64,000 bases of DNA, from contig NZ_JADHDV010000003.1 of NCBI RefSeq assembly GCF_016820515.1, positions 184,789 through 248,788 of the forward strand, read 5' to 3'. Below are positions 57,194-64,000 of the stretch, in pieces. Below the pieces are notes generated by a model. That model was not told the origin of the DNA. It ran no database searches and saw nothing but the letters and a program-made list of their open reading frames with translations. The position numbers and the translations under genes are program-made. The DNA is from Pseudoxanthomonas beigongshangi (GTDB lineage: Bacteria; Pseudomonadota; Gammaproteobacteria; Xanthomonadales; Xanthomonadaceae). How positions within the stretch are numbered: position 1 is the first letter of the stretch; each line of letters opens with the position of its first letter.

Positions 57194-58558
57194 TCAGTAG
57201 GCGAACTCGCGGAACACCGGATCGACGCTGCCGTTCCATTCGCCGGCGAACAGCTTGAGCTTGCGCTCGGCCGGCGTCTCGTTGGATTCGACGATTTCGA
57301 TCAGCGCGTCGAGGAAGCCACTCTCGTCCACACCCTTGCTGTTCACGCACGCGCGGCGGCGCAGGCCGGCGACCGCGATCTTCAGCGCCTCGGCGGCGAC
57401 GTCGCGCACCGTGCCTCCGCGGAACGGCAGTTTCAGCGCGTCGCGCGGCACGCCGTCGCGCAGGGCATGGCGCTCGGCCAGGCTGAAGTCCTTCACCAGA
57501 TCCCAGGCCGCGTCCAGCGCCGTGTCGTCATACAGCAGGCCCACCCAGAACGCCGGCAACGCACACAGGCGATTCCACGGGCCGCCGTCGGCGCCGCGCA
57601 TCTCCAGGAACTTCTTCAGCCGCACTTCCGGGAACGCGGTGGTCATGTGATCCGACCAGTCGCGCAGGGTCGGCAGCGCGCCCGGCAGCACCGGCAGCTC
57701 GCCCTTGAGGAAGTCGCGGAAGCTCTGCCCGCTGGCGTCGTGGTAGATGCCGTCGCGGTAACTGAAATACATCGGCACGTCGAGCAGATAGTCGACGTAG
57801 CGTTCGTAGCCGAAACCGTCTTCGAACACGAAGTCGAGCATGCCGGTGCGATCCGGATCGGTATCGGTCCAGATGTGCGAGCGATAGCTCTGGTAACCGT
57901 TCGGCTTGCCCTCGGTGAACGGCGAATCGGCGAACAGCGCGGTGGCGATCGGCTGCAACGCCAGCGACACGCGGAACTTCTTCACCATGTCCGCTTCGCT
58001 GGCGTAATCCAGGTTGACCTGCACGGTGCAGGTGCGGGTCATCATGTCCAGGCCGAGCGAACCGACCTTGGGCATGTACGACTTCATGATCTTGTAGCGG
58101 CCCTTGGGCATCCACGGCATTTCGTCGCGCCGCCACTTGGGCTGGAAGCCCATGCCGAGGAAACCCAGCCGCAGTTCATCGGCGACTTCCTTGACTTCCT
58201 TCAGGTGGGTGCCGACTTCGACGCAGGTCTGGTGGATGGTTTCCAGCGCGGCGCCGGAAAGCTCCAACTGGCCGGCCGGTTCCAGGGTGACCGAGGCGCC
58301 GTCGCGGGTCAGCGCGATCACCCGGCTCTTTTCCTCGACCGCGTCCCAGCCGAACCGGGTCAGGCCCTTCAGCAGCGCCTCGATGCCGCGCTCGCCGTCG
58401 AATTCCGGCGGACGCAGATCGTCCAGGCGGAAACCGAACTTCTCGTGCTCGGTGCCGATGCGCCAGTCTGCGCGTGGTTTCTCGCCACCGGCGATGTACT
58501 GCACGAGCTGCGTGCGATCGGTGATCAGCGTATCGGCGACGTGGCTGGGGCTGGACAA
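57194..58558 (-). CDS. gshA: Glutamate-cysteine ligase, plant/proteobacterial type
   Basis: A 454-residue protein of the GCS2-related plant-type family ([34 protein letters not shown]), unrelated to the E. coli GshA. It makes gamma-glutamylcysteine, the first step of glutathione synthesis. I chose the TTG at 58558 because translation gives MSSPSH, typical of xanthomonad GshA, and the upstream in-frame ATG would add unlike residues. Divergent from the VIT gene. Glutathione also serves frmA/fghA and the glutaredoxin here. Confidence 0.92.
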   Translation of the reverse strand: MSSPSHVADTLITDRTQLVQYIAGGEKPRADWRIGTEHEKFGFRLDDLRPPEFDGERGIEALLKGLTRFGWDAVEEKSRVIALTRDGASVTLEPAGQLELSGAALETIHQTCVEVGTHLKEVKEVADELRLGFLGMGFQPKWRRDEMPWMPKGRYKIMKSYMPKVGSLGLDMMTRTCTVQVNLDYASEADMVKKFRVSLALQPIATALFADSPFTEGKPNGYQSYRSHIWTDTDPDRTGMLDFVFEDGFGYERYVDYLLDVPMYFSYRDGIYHDASGQSFRDFLKGELPVLPGALPTLRDWSDHMTTAFPEVRLKKFLEMRGADGGPWNRLCALPAFWVGLLYDDTALDAAWDLVKDFSLAERHALRDGVPRDALKLPFRGGTVRDVAAEALKIAVAGLRRRACVNSKGVDESGFLDALIEIVESNETPAERKLKLFAGEWNGSVDPVFREFAY

Positions 58559-58736
58559 AGGCGGACTCGCACGGCAGGGAACGACGATGTGGGGCTGCGG
58601 CGCAGGCGCCACAAGGGCGGCAATATAGCGTGCCGCCCGTCCCGGCATCATCGCCATCGCCCACATCGCAGTGTTCCGCGCCTGCGCTGGCCGCTCCCGG
58701 CTCGACCCCGCGTGGCGCGGAGGCTACCCTGCCGCC

Positions 58737-59450
58737 ATGCCTCGCCGCCCGCTTCCCACCAGCCGCCATCCCGAACTCCACCGCACCAACCGGGTCGGCT
58801 GGCTGCGCGCGGCGGTCCTGGGAGCCAACGACGGCATCGTCTCGGTGGCCGGCATCGTGGTCGGCGTGGCCGCCAGCGGCGCGGCGCCCGAAACCATCCT
58901 GATGACCGGCGTCGCCGGCGTGGTCGCCGGCGCGATGTCGATGGCGGCCGGCGAATATGTGTCCGTGCAGTCACAAGCCGACACCGAAGCGGCGGATCTC
59001 GCCATCGAGAAACGCGAACTGCATGCCGAGCCCGGGCTCGAACTCGCCGAACTCACCCAGATCTACGTGCAGCGCGGACTCGAACCCGCGCTCGCCCGCC
59101 AGGTCGCCGAACAGCTCACCGCCCATGACGCGCTGGCCGCGCATGCGCGCGACGAACTGGGCATCACCGAGGAATTGCGCGCGCGTCCGTTGCAGGCGGC
59201 GCTGGCCTCGGCCGCCGCCTTCACCGCGGGCGCGGCGGTACCGATCGTCGCGTCCGTGCTGGCGCCAGCGGATCGGGTCGCGGCGGTGACCACCGCCGTC
59301 ACCCTCGTCGGCCTGCTGGTATCCGGCGGCCTCGCCGCGCGCATCGGCGGCGCGCCGGTGCTGCGCGGCGCGTGGCGGGTCGGCTTCTGGGGCGCGGTGG
59401 CGATGGCGGCGGCGGCGCTGGTGGGCCGATTGTTCAATGTCGCCGTGTAA
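58737..59450 (+). CDS. VIT/CCC1-family iron or manganese transporter
   Basis: A 237-residue membrane protein: an N-terminal TM pair (LRAAVLGANDGIVSVAGIVVG) with GAMSMAAGEYVSV, a cytoplasmic Glu-rich loop (about 80-140) and three C-terminal helices. The arrangement is that of VIT1/CCC1-like transporters, which move Fe2+ or Mn2+. GGAGG lies about 13 bases before the ATG at 58737. Divergent from gshA with about 180 bp between the starts. Confidence 0.9.
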   Translation: MPRRPLPTSRHPELHRTNRVGWLRAAVLGANDGIVSVAGIVVGVAASGAAPETILMTGVAGVVAGAMSMAAGEYVSVQSQADTEAADLAIEKRELHAEPGLELAELTQIYVQRGLEPALARQVAEQLTAHDALAAHARDELGITEELRARPLQAALASAAAFTAGAAVPIVASVLAPADRVAAVTTAVTLVGLLVSGGLAARIGGAPVLRGAWRVGFWGAVAMAAAALVGRLFNVAV

Positions 59451-59465
59451 TCCATCGCCTTGCCG

Positions 59466-60299
59466 ATGAATGCGGTCGTCGCCCCCGGTCCCTCCCTGCT
59501 CGTGCGTCTCGGCGCGCTGGTCGACTGCACGCGCGCGGAAGGCTACGCCTGCATCACCGCGCGCCACGAGCACGGCGCGCATGCGGTGGACATCGATCAT
59601 CCCTGCATCGCGATCGTGCTGCGCGGTCGCAAGCAGGTGCGCACGCATGCGCAGGCGCTGGAATTCGCACCCGGCGATCTGTTCCTGATCGCGCGCCGCT
59701 GCCGGATGGACGTGGTCAACATTCCCGACCCGGACAGCGGCCTCTACCTGACGGTCACGATTCCGCTGTGCGAGGAAGTGCTCGCCGCCGCGCGCCTGCT
59801 GTGGTCCGAACCGATCACCGGCCGGGGCGACGATCTCGCGCGCCTGGACAGCGCCGATTTCGCACCGGAGCTGCAGCATTGGCTGGCGTCGTTGCAGGCC
59901 GGTCACTACACCGAGGCGCGGCTGGCGCTGGCCGCGCTGACCGTGGCGCTGTGCCGGCGCGGACACACGACCATGCTGGTGCCCCCGCCCGCCCGCCTGG
60001 CGATGCGGATTCGCGATCTGATCCGCGCCGATCCCGCCCGCGATTGGCAGTCGCAGCACATCGAAACCACGCTCGGCCTGAGCGGCGCGACCCTGCGTCG
60101 GCGCCTGGCCGGCGAAGGTACCGGGCTGCGCGAGATCATCGCCGCCGCGCGCCTGGCCTGCGCGATGGATCTGCTCTACACCACCGACTGGCCGGTGAAG
60201 ACGGTCGCGGCACGGGTCGGTTACCGCTCGGTCGCCAGCTTCAGTCGTCGCTTCAGCGAACGCTACGGCCTGGATCCCGCGCGCATCGGCAATGCCTGA
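59466..60299 (+). CDS. AraC-family regulator with cupin-type sensor
   Basis: A 277-residue regulator: an N-terminal AraC_N/cupin-like domain (about 20-130, HPCIAIVLRGRKQV) and a C-terminal AraC HTH (about 175-277, IETTLGLSGATLRRRLAGEGTG and ARVGYRSVASFSRRFSERYG). It is followed, 98 bp later, by a secreted metallo-beta-lactamase-fold gene with a direct repeat in the gap, so that gene is its likely target. An ATG at 59466 is used rather than the TTG at 59460. Confidence 0.85.
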   Translation: MNAVVAPGPSLLVRLGALVDCTRAEGYACITARHEHGAHAVDIDHPCIAIVLRGRKQVRTHAQALEFAPGDLFLIARRCRMDVVNIPDPDSGLYLTVTIPLCEEVLAAARLLWSEPITGRGDDLARLDSADFAPELQHWLASLQAGHYTEARLALAALTVALCRRGHTTMLVPPPARLAMRIRDLIRADPARDWQSQHIETTLGLSGATLRRRLAGEGTGLREIIAAARLACAMDLLYTTDWPVKTVAARVGYRSVASFSRRFSERYGLDPARIGNA

Positions 60300-60304
60300 A
60301 CCGC

Positions 60305-60335
60305 ATTGAGCGTTTGACGCCACGGATTGAGCGTT
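60305..60335 (+). promoter_or_regulatory. Direct repeat ATTGAGCGTT x2, 21 bp apart
   Basis: ATTGAGCGTT occurs at 60305-60314 and again at 60326-60335, a centre-to-centre spacing of 21 bp (two helical turns). This is the pattern expected for AraC half-sites and it lies between the AraC-type gene and the MBL hydrolase, 62 bp before its ATG. Confidence 0.6.
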
Positions 60336-60397
60336 GCGCTCGCGGGCGCCGACCTAGGATGAAGTCTCCGCGGCGACGCCGCTTCGATTCTTCCCCC

Positions 60398-61390
60398 ATG
60401 GCTTCCATCCGCTTGCATCCCCGTCTTTTCCCGCTGGCCTCGTTCGCCCTTTTGGCCACGCTCGCCCTGCCCACCGGCGCGCAGACCGCGCCCGCCCGGC
60501 AGGTGCCCGGCGTCTACCACCAGGCCATCGGCGACCTGCATGTCACCGCGCTGTTCGACGGCGTGGTGCCGCTGACGCGCGCGGAGCTGTCCGGGATCGA
60601 CGAGGCCGGCAAGCAGGCGCTGCTGTCCTCCCGCCACGTTCCCGAATCTCCGCACGGCCTGCAGACCGCGGTCAACGCCTATCTGGTCCAGCGCGGCAAC
60701 GTGCTGACCCTGGTGGACGCCGGCACCGCGCGCTGCTTTGGCCCGGGCCTGGGGCATGTACTGGAAAACCTGCGACATGCCGGTTACTCGCCGGAACAGG
60801 TCGATCAGGTGCTGATCACCCACGCGCATCCGGATCACCTGTGCGGACTGCTCGATGCGCAGGGGCGCGAGGCGTTCCCGAACGCGACCGTCTGGCTGGC
60901 GCGCGCCGACGCCGACTACTGGCTGGATCCGGCGACCGAGACCCGCACCGACACACCGGCGATGTATCGCCCGTTGTTCAAGATGGCGCGTGATGCGGTG
61001 GCGCCCTATCGCGCCGCCGGCCGGCTGCACCTGTTCGCGCAAGGCGAACGGCTGCCCGCCGGCGTGAGCGGCCTGGATTCGCGCGGACACACGCCGGGCC
61101 ATACCTCGTTCCTGTTCGAGGCCGGCGCGGGCCAGCAGTTGCTGGTCTGGGGCGACATCGTCCATTACCACGCGGTGCAGTTCGCGCGCCCGGACGCTTC
61201 CTTCGAGGCGGATCTGGATCGCGGCCGGGCGATCGCCAGCCGCCGCGCGCTCATGGCCCGGACCGCCGACGCCGGCTGGTGGCTGGCGGGCGCGCACCTT
61301 CCCTTTCCGGGATTGGGGCATGTCCGTCGCGACGACGACGCCTTCACCTGGGTGCCGGCGGAGTTCTCGCCGCTGCCTGGCGAACCGTGA
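60398..61390 (+). CDS. Secreted metallo-beta-lactamase-fold hydrolase
   Basis: A 330-residue exported protein (signal peptide to about GAQ, residue 29) with the HAHPDH metal motif (His142, His144, Asp146, His147) and a downstream DSRGHTPGHTS and GDIVHYH set of ligands. It is a metal-dependent hydrolase of the quorum-quenching lactonase/AttM-like branch by general look, but the substrate is not known. ATG at 60398 is chosen for a clean signal peptide; a start at 60359 would add 13 residues. Confidence 0.85.
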   Translation: MASIRLHPRLFPLASFALLATLALPTGAQTAPARQVPGVYHQAIGDLHVTALFDGVVPLTRAELSGIDEAGKQALLSSRHVPESPHGLQTAVNAYLVQRGNVLTLVDAGTARCFGPGLGHVLENLRHAGYSPEQVDQVLITHAHPDHLCGLLDAQGREAFPNATVWLARADADYWLDPATETRTDTPAMYRPLFKMARDAVAPYRAAGRLHLFAQGERLPAGVSGLDSRGHTPGHTSFLFEAGAGQQLLVWGDIVHYHAVQFARPDASFEADLDRGRAIASRRALMARTADAGWWLAGAHLPFPGLGHVRRDDDAFTWVPAEFSPLPGEP

Positions 61391-61396
61391 TCGGAA

Positions 61397-61416
61397 GGCC
61401 CGGTGGTTGCCGGGCC
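61397..61416. terminator. Hairpin between convergent MBL and engB genes
   Basis: GGCCCGG, loop TGGTTG and CCGGGCC form a perfect 7-bp stem in the 34-bp gap. There is no U run on either strand, so termination is uncertain. Confidence 0.35.
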
Positions 61417-61424
61417 GGCGCGCG

Positions 61425-62027
61425 CTAGGCCAGTTCCAGCCAGTCCATGACCACCTGGCGCGCCTCGTCCACGCCCTGCTTGGACTCGGAGGAGAACACC
61501 TGCACGCCGACACTGTCGCCGAAGGCGGAGAACAGCTCCTTCTTCACCGCCTGCAGGGTCTGCGACTGCTGGCCACGGCCGAGCTTGTCGGCCTTGGTCA
61601 GCAGCGCGTGCGCCGGCAGCCCGCGCTGGACCGCATAGCCCAGCATCTGCCGGTCGTAGTCCTTGAGCGGATGGCGGATGTCCATCACCACCACCAGGCC
61701 CTTGAGCGCGTCGCGGCGCTGGAAGTAGTCCTGGATGAAGGCTTGCCAGTGCGCCTGAAGTTCCTGCGGCACCTTGGCGTAGCCGTAGCCCGGCAGATCC
61801 ACCAGATGGCGGTCCGGCTGGACCTCGAAAAACACCAGTTGCTGGGTCCGGCCCGGCGTCTTGGACACCCGGGCCAGCGCGTTGTGGCGGGTCAGCGCGT
61901 TCAGTGCGCTGGACTTGCCGGCGTTGGAACGGCCGGCGAAAGCCACTTCCCGGCCGCTATCGGGCGGGAGCTGGCGGAAATTGTGCGCCGAGAGCAGGTA
62001 GCGGGCGGAATTGAGCAGGTTCGACAT
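61425..62027 (-). CDS. engB: Ribosome biogenesis GTPase EngB/YsxC
   Basis: A 200-residue TrmE-Era-EngA-YihA-superfamily GTPase: G1 GRSNAGKSS (residues 32-40), G3 DLPGYGYA and G4 TKADK. It assists assembly of the large ribosomal subunit and is essential in many bacteria. The start at 62027 (MSNLLNSAR) has no alternative upstream Met. Divergent from cytochrome c4. Confidence 0.95.
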   Translation of the reverse strand: MSNLLNSARYLLSAHNFRQLPPDSGREVAFAGRSNAGKSSALNALTRHNALARVSKTPGRTQQLVFFEVQPDRHLVDLPGYGYAKVPQELQAHWQAFIQDYFQRRDALKGLVVVMDIRHPLKDYDRQMLGYAVQRGLPAHALLTKADKLGRGQQSQTLQAVKKELFSAFGDSVGVQVFSSESKQGVDEARQVVMDWLELA

Positions 62028-62201
62028 GCCACTAGGATGGCATGGGCGGGCCGCGGACTGGGCCGCCGGACGGCGATCGCGGCCCGGATCCGCCGTTCCG
62101 GCGCATCCGAATTGACCGCGGAGCCCCCCCGCAGGGATAATTCCGGGGTTTCGCGGCCGCCATGGGGCGCCGCTTCTTGAAGGTTTTCGGAGCTTTAGCA
62201 C

Positions 62202-62993
62202 ATGCGCCACGCTCGCGTTTGGGGACTTGCAGGACTGGCCATTGCGGCCGTTGGGGCGGTTGCCTATGCACAGACCACGGTCGTACCGGTGCCGGACAAT
62301 GCGCCGGTGGAGACCGCGTCGCTGGATGTTGATCTGACCAAGACCACCTGGGGCGACGCCAAGGCCGGCCAGACCAAGGCCGCCGCCTGCGCCGCCTGCC
62401 ATGGCGCCGACGGCAACCCGACCGATCCGCAGTACCCGCGCATCGCCGGCCAGAGCGAGCGCTACATCGCCCGCCAGCTGGCGCTGTTCGCCGATGGCCA
62501 GCGCACCGGTGGCCTGGCCGCGGTGATGGTGCCGTTCGCCCAGACCCTCAGCGCGCAGGACATGCGCGATGTCGGCGCCTACTTCGCCACCCAGAAGGCC
62601 GGTGCCGGCCTGGCCGACGATTCGGTCGTCGCCGACGGCGTCTACAAGGACATGAAGTTCTACGAGATCGGCCAGAAGCTCTACCGCACCGGCGACGCCA
62701 GCCGCGGCGTTCCGGCCTGCATGGCCTGCCACGGCCCCACCGGCGCCGGCAATCCGGGCCCGGCCTATCCGCACATCGGCGGCCAGCAGCAGGCCTACGT
62801 GGTCCGCCGCCTGCAGGAGTACCAGGCGGGCACGACCACCGAGAAGGATCCCACCCATTTCAACACCATGGCGCAGGTCGTCCACTCGCTGACCGAGCAG
62901 GAAATCCAGGCACTGGGCAGCTATCTGCAGGGCCTGCACGACCGCGCCGACGACGAGGCCGCCGCGAAGACCACGACCGCCAAGAAGTCGTGA
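62202..62993 (+). CDS. Diheme cytochrome c4
   Basis: A 263-residue exported protein (signal peptide to about AYA, residue 23) with two CxxCH heme sites: CAACH at 63-67 and CMACH at 173-177, plus Met residues downstream of each as axial ligands. The tandem arrangement and length match cytochrome c4, a periplasmic electron carrier to terminal oxidases. A terminator follows. Confidence 0.93.
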   Translation: MRHARVWGLAGLAIAAVGAVAYAQTTVVPVPDNAPVETASLDVDLTKTTWGDAKAGQTKAAACAACHGADGNPTDPQYPRIAGQSERYIARQLALFADGQRTGGLAAVMVPFAQTLSAQDMRDVGAYFATQKAGAGLADDSVVADGVYKDMKFYEIGQKLYRTGDASRGVPACMACHGPTGAGNPGPAYPHIGGQQQAYVVRRLQEYQAGTTTEKDPTHFNTMAQVVHSLTEQEIQALGSYLQGLHDRADDEAAAKTTTAKKS

Positions 62994-63039
62994 ACTTCGC
63001 CGCTTCGTCGCGGTCCTGATTCACAGCTCCTGTTCATTG

Positions 63040-63071
63040 CGCCGGCCCCACCATGGCCGGCGTTTCTTTTT
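63040..63071 (+). terminator. Rho-independent terminator of cytochrome c4
   Basis: CGCCGGCC (63040-63047), a 7-base loop and GGCCGGCG (63055-63062) are followed by a T-rich run (TTTCTTTTT). It lies just before the ribosome binding site of dsbA. Confidence 0.85.
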
Positions 63072-63094
63072 CCAGCGCCCGTGGAGGAAACCCC

Positions 63095-63748
63095 ATGAAG
63101 ACCCGCCTGACCCTGCGCCTCGTGTTGTCGGCGCTGTTCTCGCTGTTGCCGATGCTGGCGCTGGCCGCCGACGCACCGGCGCCGAAGGAAGGCGTGGACT
63201 ACGAGGTCATTCCCGACGGCAAGCCGTTCGCGCCGGTCAAGGGCAAGGTCGAAGTGGCGGAGGTGTTCTCCTACGCCTGCATCCATTGCGCCCATTTCGA
63301 ACCCAAGCTGCAGGCCTGGAAGCGCAAGCAGGGCCCGGCCGTGCAACTGGTGCAGGTACCGGCGGCGCTGTCCTCCTCCTGGGTGCCGTATGCGCGCGCC
63401 TACTACGCCGCCGAAATGAGCGGCGTGCTGGGCAAGACCCACGCGGCGGTGTTCGCGGCGCTGCACGAAACCGGCGCGCTGCCGATGAACAATCCCTCGG
63501 CCGATGAACTGGTCACGTTCTATGCCGGCTACGGCGTGGACCGCGCGCGCTTCAATGCGCTGCTGCGCGGCCCGGAAGTGGACGCGCGGCTGGAGAAGGC
63601 GCGTGCCTTCGCCATGGCCAGCGGCGTGCGCGGCACGCCCACGCTGATCGTCAACGGCAAGTACCGCGTCACCGGCGGCAGCACCTACGACGACGTGCTG
63701 CGCATCACCGATTGGCTGGTCGCCCGCGAGCGCGGCGCCCGCAAGTAA
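63095..63748 (+). CDS. dsbA: Periplasmic thiol:disulfide interchange protein
   Basis: A 217-residue exported thioredoxin-fold protein (signal peptide to about ALA, residue 24). The active site is CIHC (Cys62, Cys65) and the cis-Pro loop is GTPTL. The insertion of a helical domain between is typical of DsbA. It introduces disulfides into envelope proteins. GGAGG lies 6 bases before the ATG. Confidence 0.92.
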   Translation: MKTRLTLRLVLSALFSLLPMLALAADAPAPKEGVDYEVIPDGKPFAPVKGKVEVAEVFSYACIHCAHFEPKLQAWKRKQGPAVQLVQVPAALSSSWVPYARAYYAAEMSGVLGKTHAAVFAALHETGALPMNNPSADELVTFYAGYGVDRARFNALLRGPEVDARLEKARAFAMASGVRGTPTLIVNGKYRVTGGSTYDDVLRITDWLVARERGARK

Positions 63749-63847
63749 CGTAATGCGGGTGACACCGTCTCGCCCGCGGCACAGAATGTGCGGTCCCTTT
63801 GCGGGCCTCGCCCGCCCCCGAACCTTTCCCATGCTGGAGTCAGTGCC

Positions 63848-64000
63848 ATGAAACTTCGTCCGCTCCTGATGACGCTCGCCCTGCTGCCGCTGCTGGCGGC
63901 CTGTGGCCAGACCAACGCCCCCGGCGCGACCACGCCGGCCGCCGAGACCGCCCCCGCCACCACGCCGGCCGCGGAAACCCCGGCACCGGGCACCGACGCC
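63848..64000 (+). CDS. Lipoprotein, 5' part; probable second DsbA-like protein
   Basis: Only 51 residues are seen before the window ends. The lipobox LLAAC puts Cys19 as the lipidated residue; a Pro/Ala/Thr-rich linker follows. Immediately downstream of dsbA, a lipid-anchored DsbA-type protein is the usual arrangement in xanthomonads. The fold itself is outside the window, so this is inference from context. Confidence 0.65.
   Translation, partial: MKLRPLLMTLALLPLLAACGQTNAPGATTPAAETAPATTPAAETPAPGTDA

Overview
This is an ordinary chromosomal stretch of a high-GC gammaproteobacterium, most likely Xanthomonadaceae/Lysobacteraceae (Lysobacter, Luteimonas or Pseudoxanthomonas type). The case rests on very high GC, REP elements with a GTAG terminus of the kind known from Stenotrophomonas and Xanthomonas, a plant-type glutamate-cysteine ligase, a homodimeric PDH E1, several secreted peptidases and hydrolases, and a triple-domain glutaredoxin. 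No tRNA, rRNA, phage, IS element or CRISPR array is visible. Genus assignment is inference.

Layout. 1-12.3 kb: tail of a DUF998-like membrane protein, a secreted S9 peptidase, a polysaccharide deacetylase, an arylamine N-acetyltransferase, a secreted discoidin/six-hairpin glycosidase-like protein behind a perfect LacI-type operator, a GTAG-REP tandem array, a secreted serine hydrolase, a YcaQ-like glycosylase and an unknown membrane-anchored protein. 12.6-18.8 kb: aceE with its terminator, then a divergent RsbU-RsbW-STAS-STAS partner-switching cassette. 18.8-19.5 kb: a 144-bp tandem repeat array. 19.5-29.5 kb: a C4-dicarboxylate region with maeB, dctA, a DctB-like hybrid sensor kinase, two OprO/P-type porins and a LuxR-type response regulator. 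An 18-bp box is shared by the dctA and second-porin promoters.

29.5-35 kb: an operon that reads as N-acyl-D-amino-acid catabolism (D-amino-acid deaminase, GntP permease, RpiR-type regulator, D-aminoacylase, RidA), with two copies of a GAAAAT-type operator at its head. 35-40.8 kb: a QEGLA-motif metallopeptidase-like protein, a 171-bp tandem repeat array, rsgA, an alanine-type aminotransferase, a diverged copy of the 171-bp unit and an SGNH hydrolase. 40.8-48.2 kb: a second polysaccharide deacetylase, a glutaredoxin/A-type/rhodanese fusion, DUF924, GNAT and AMP nucleosidase genes, a pair of secreted amidohydrolases (the second without the metal motif) and DUF1761. 48.2-51.6 kb: a diguanylate cyclase divergent from a DegV protein.

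51.6-54 kb: the glutathione-dependent formaldehyde detoxification genes fghA, frmA and frmR. 54-61.4 kb: two AraC-family regulators, each followed by a secreted hydrolase with a repeat or palindrome in the gap, plus gshA and a VIT-family transporter. 61.4-64 kb: engB, cytochrome c4, a periplasmic DsbA and the start of a lipoprotein that is probably a second DsbA.

The most interesting points are the two-component C4-dicarboxylate module with its repeated promoter box, the D-amino-acid operon with paired operators, the three genes whose TAG stop codon lies inside the GTAG end of a REP, and the two long near-perfect tandem arrays.
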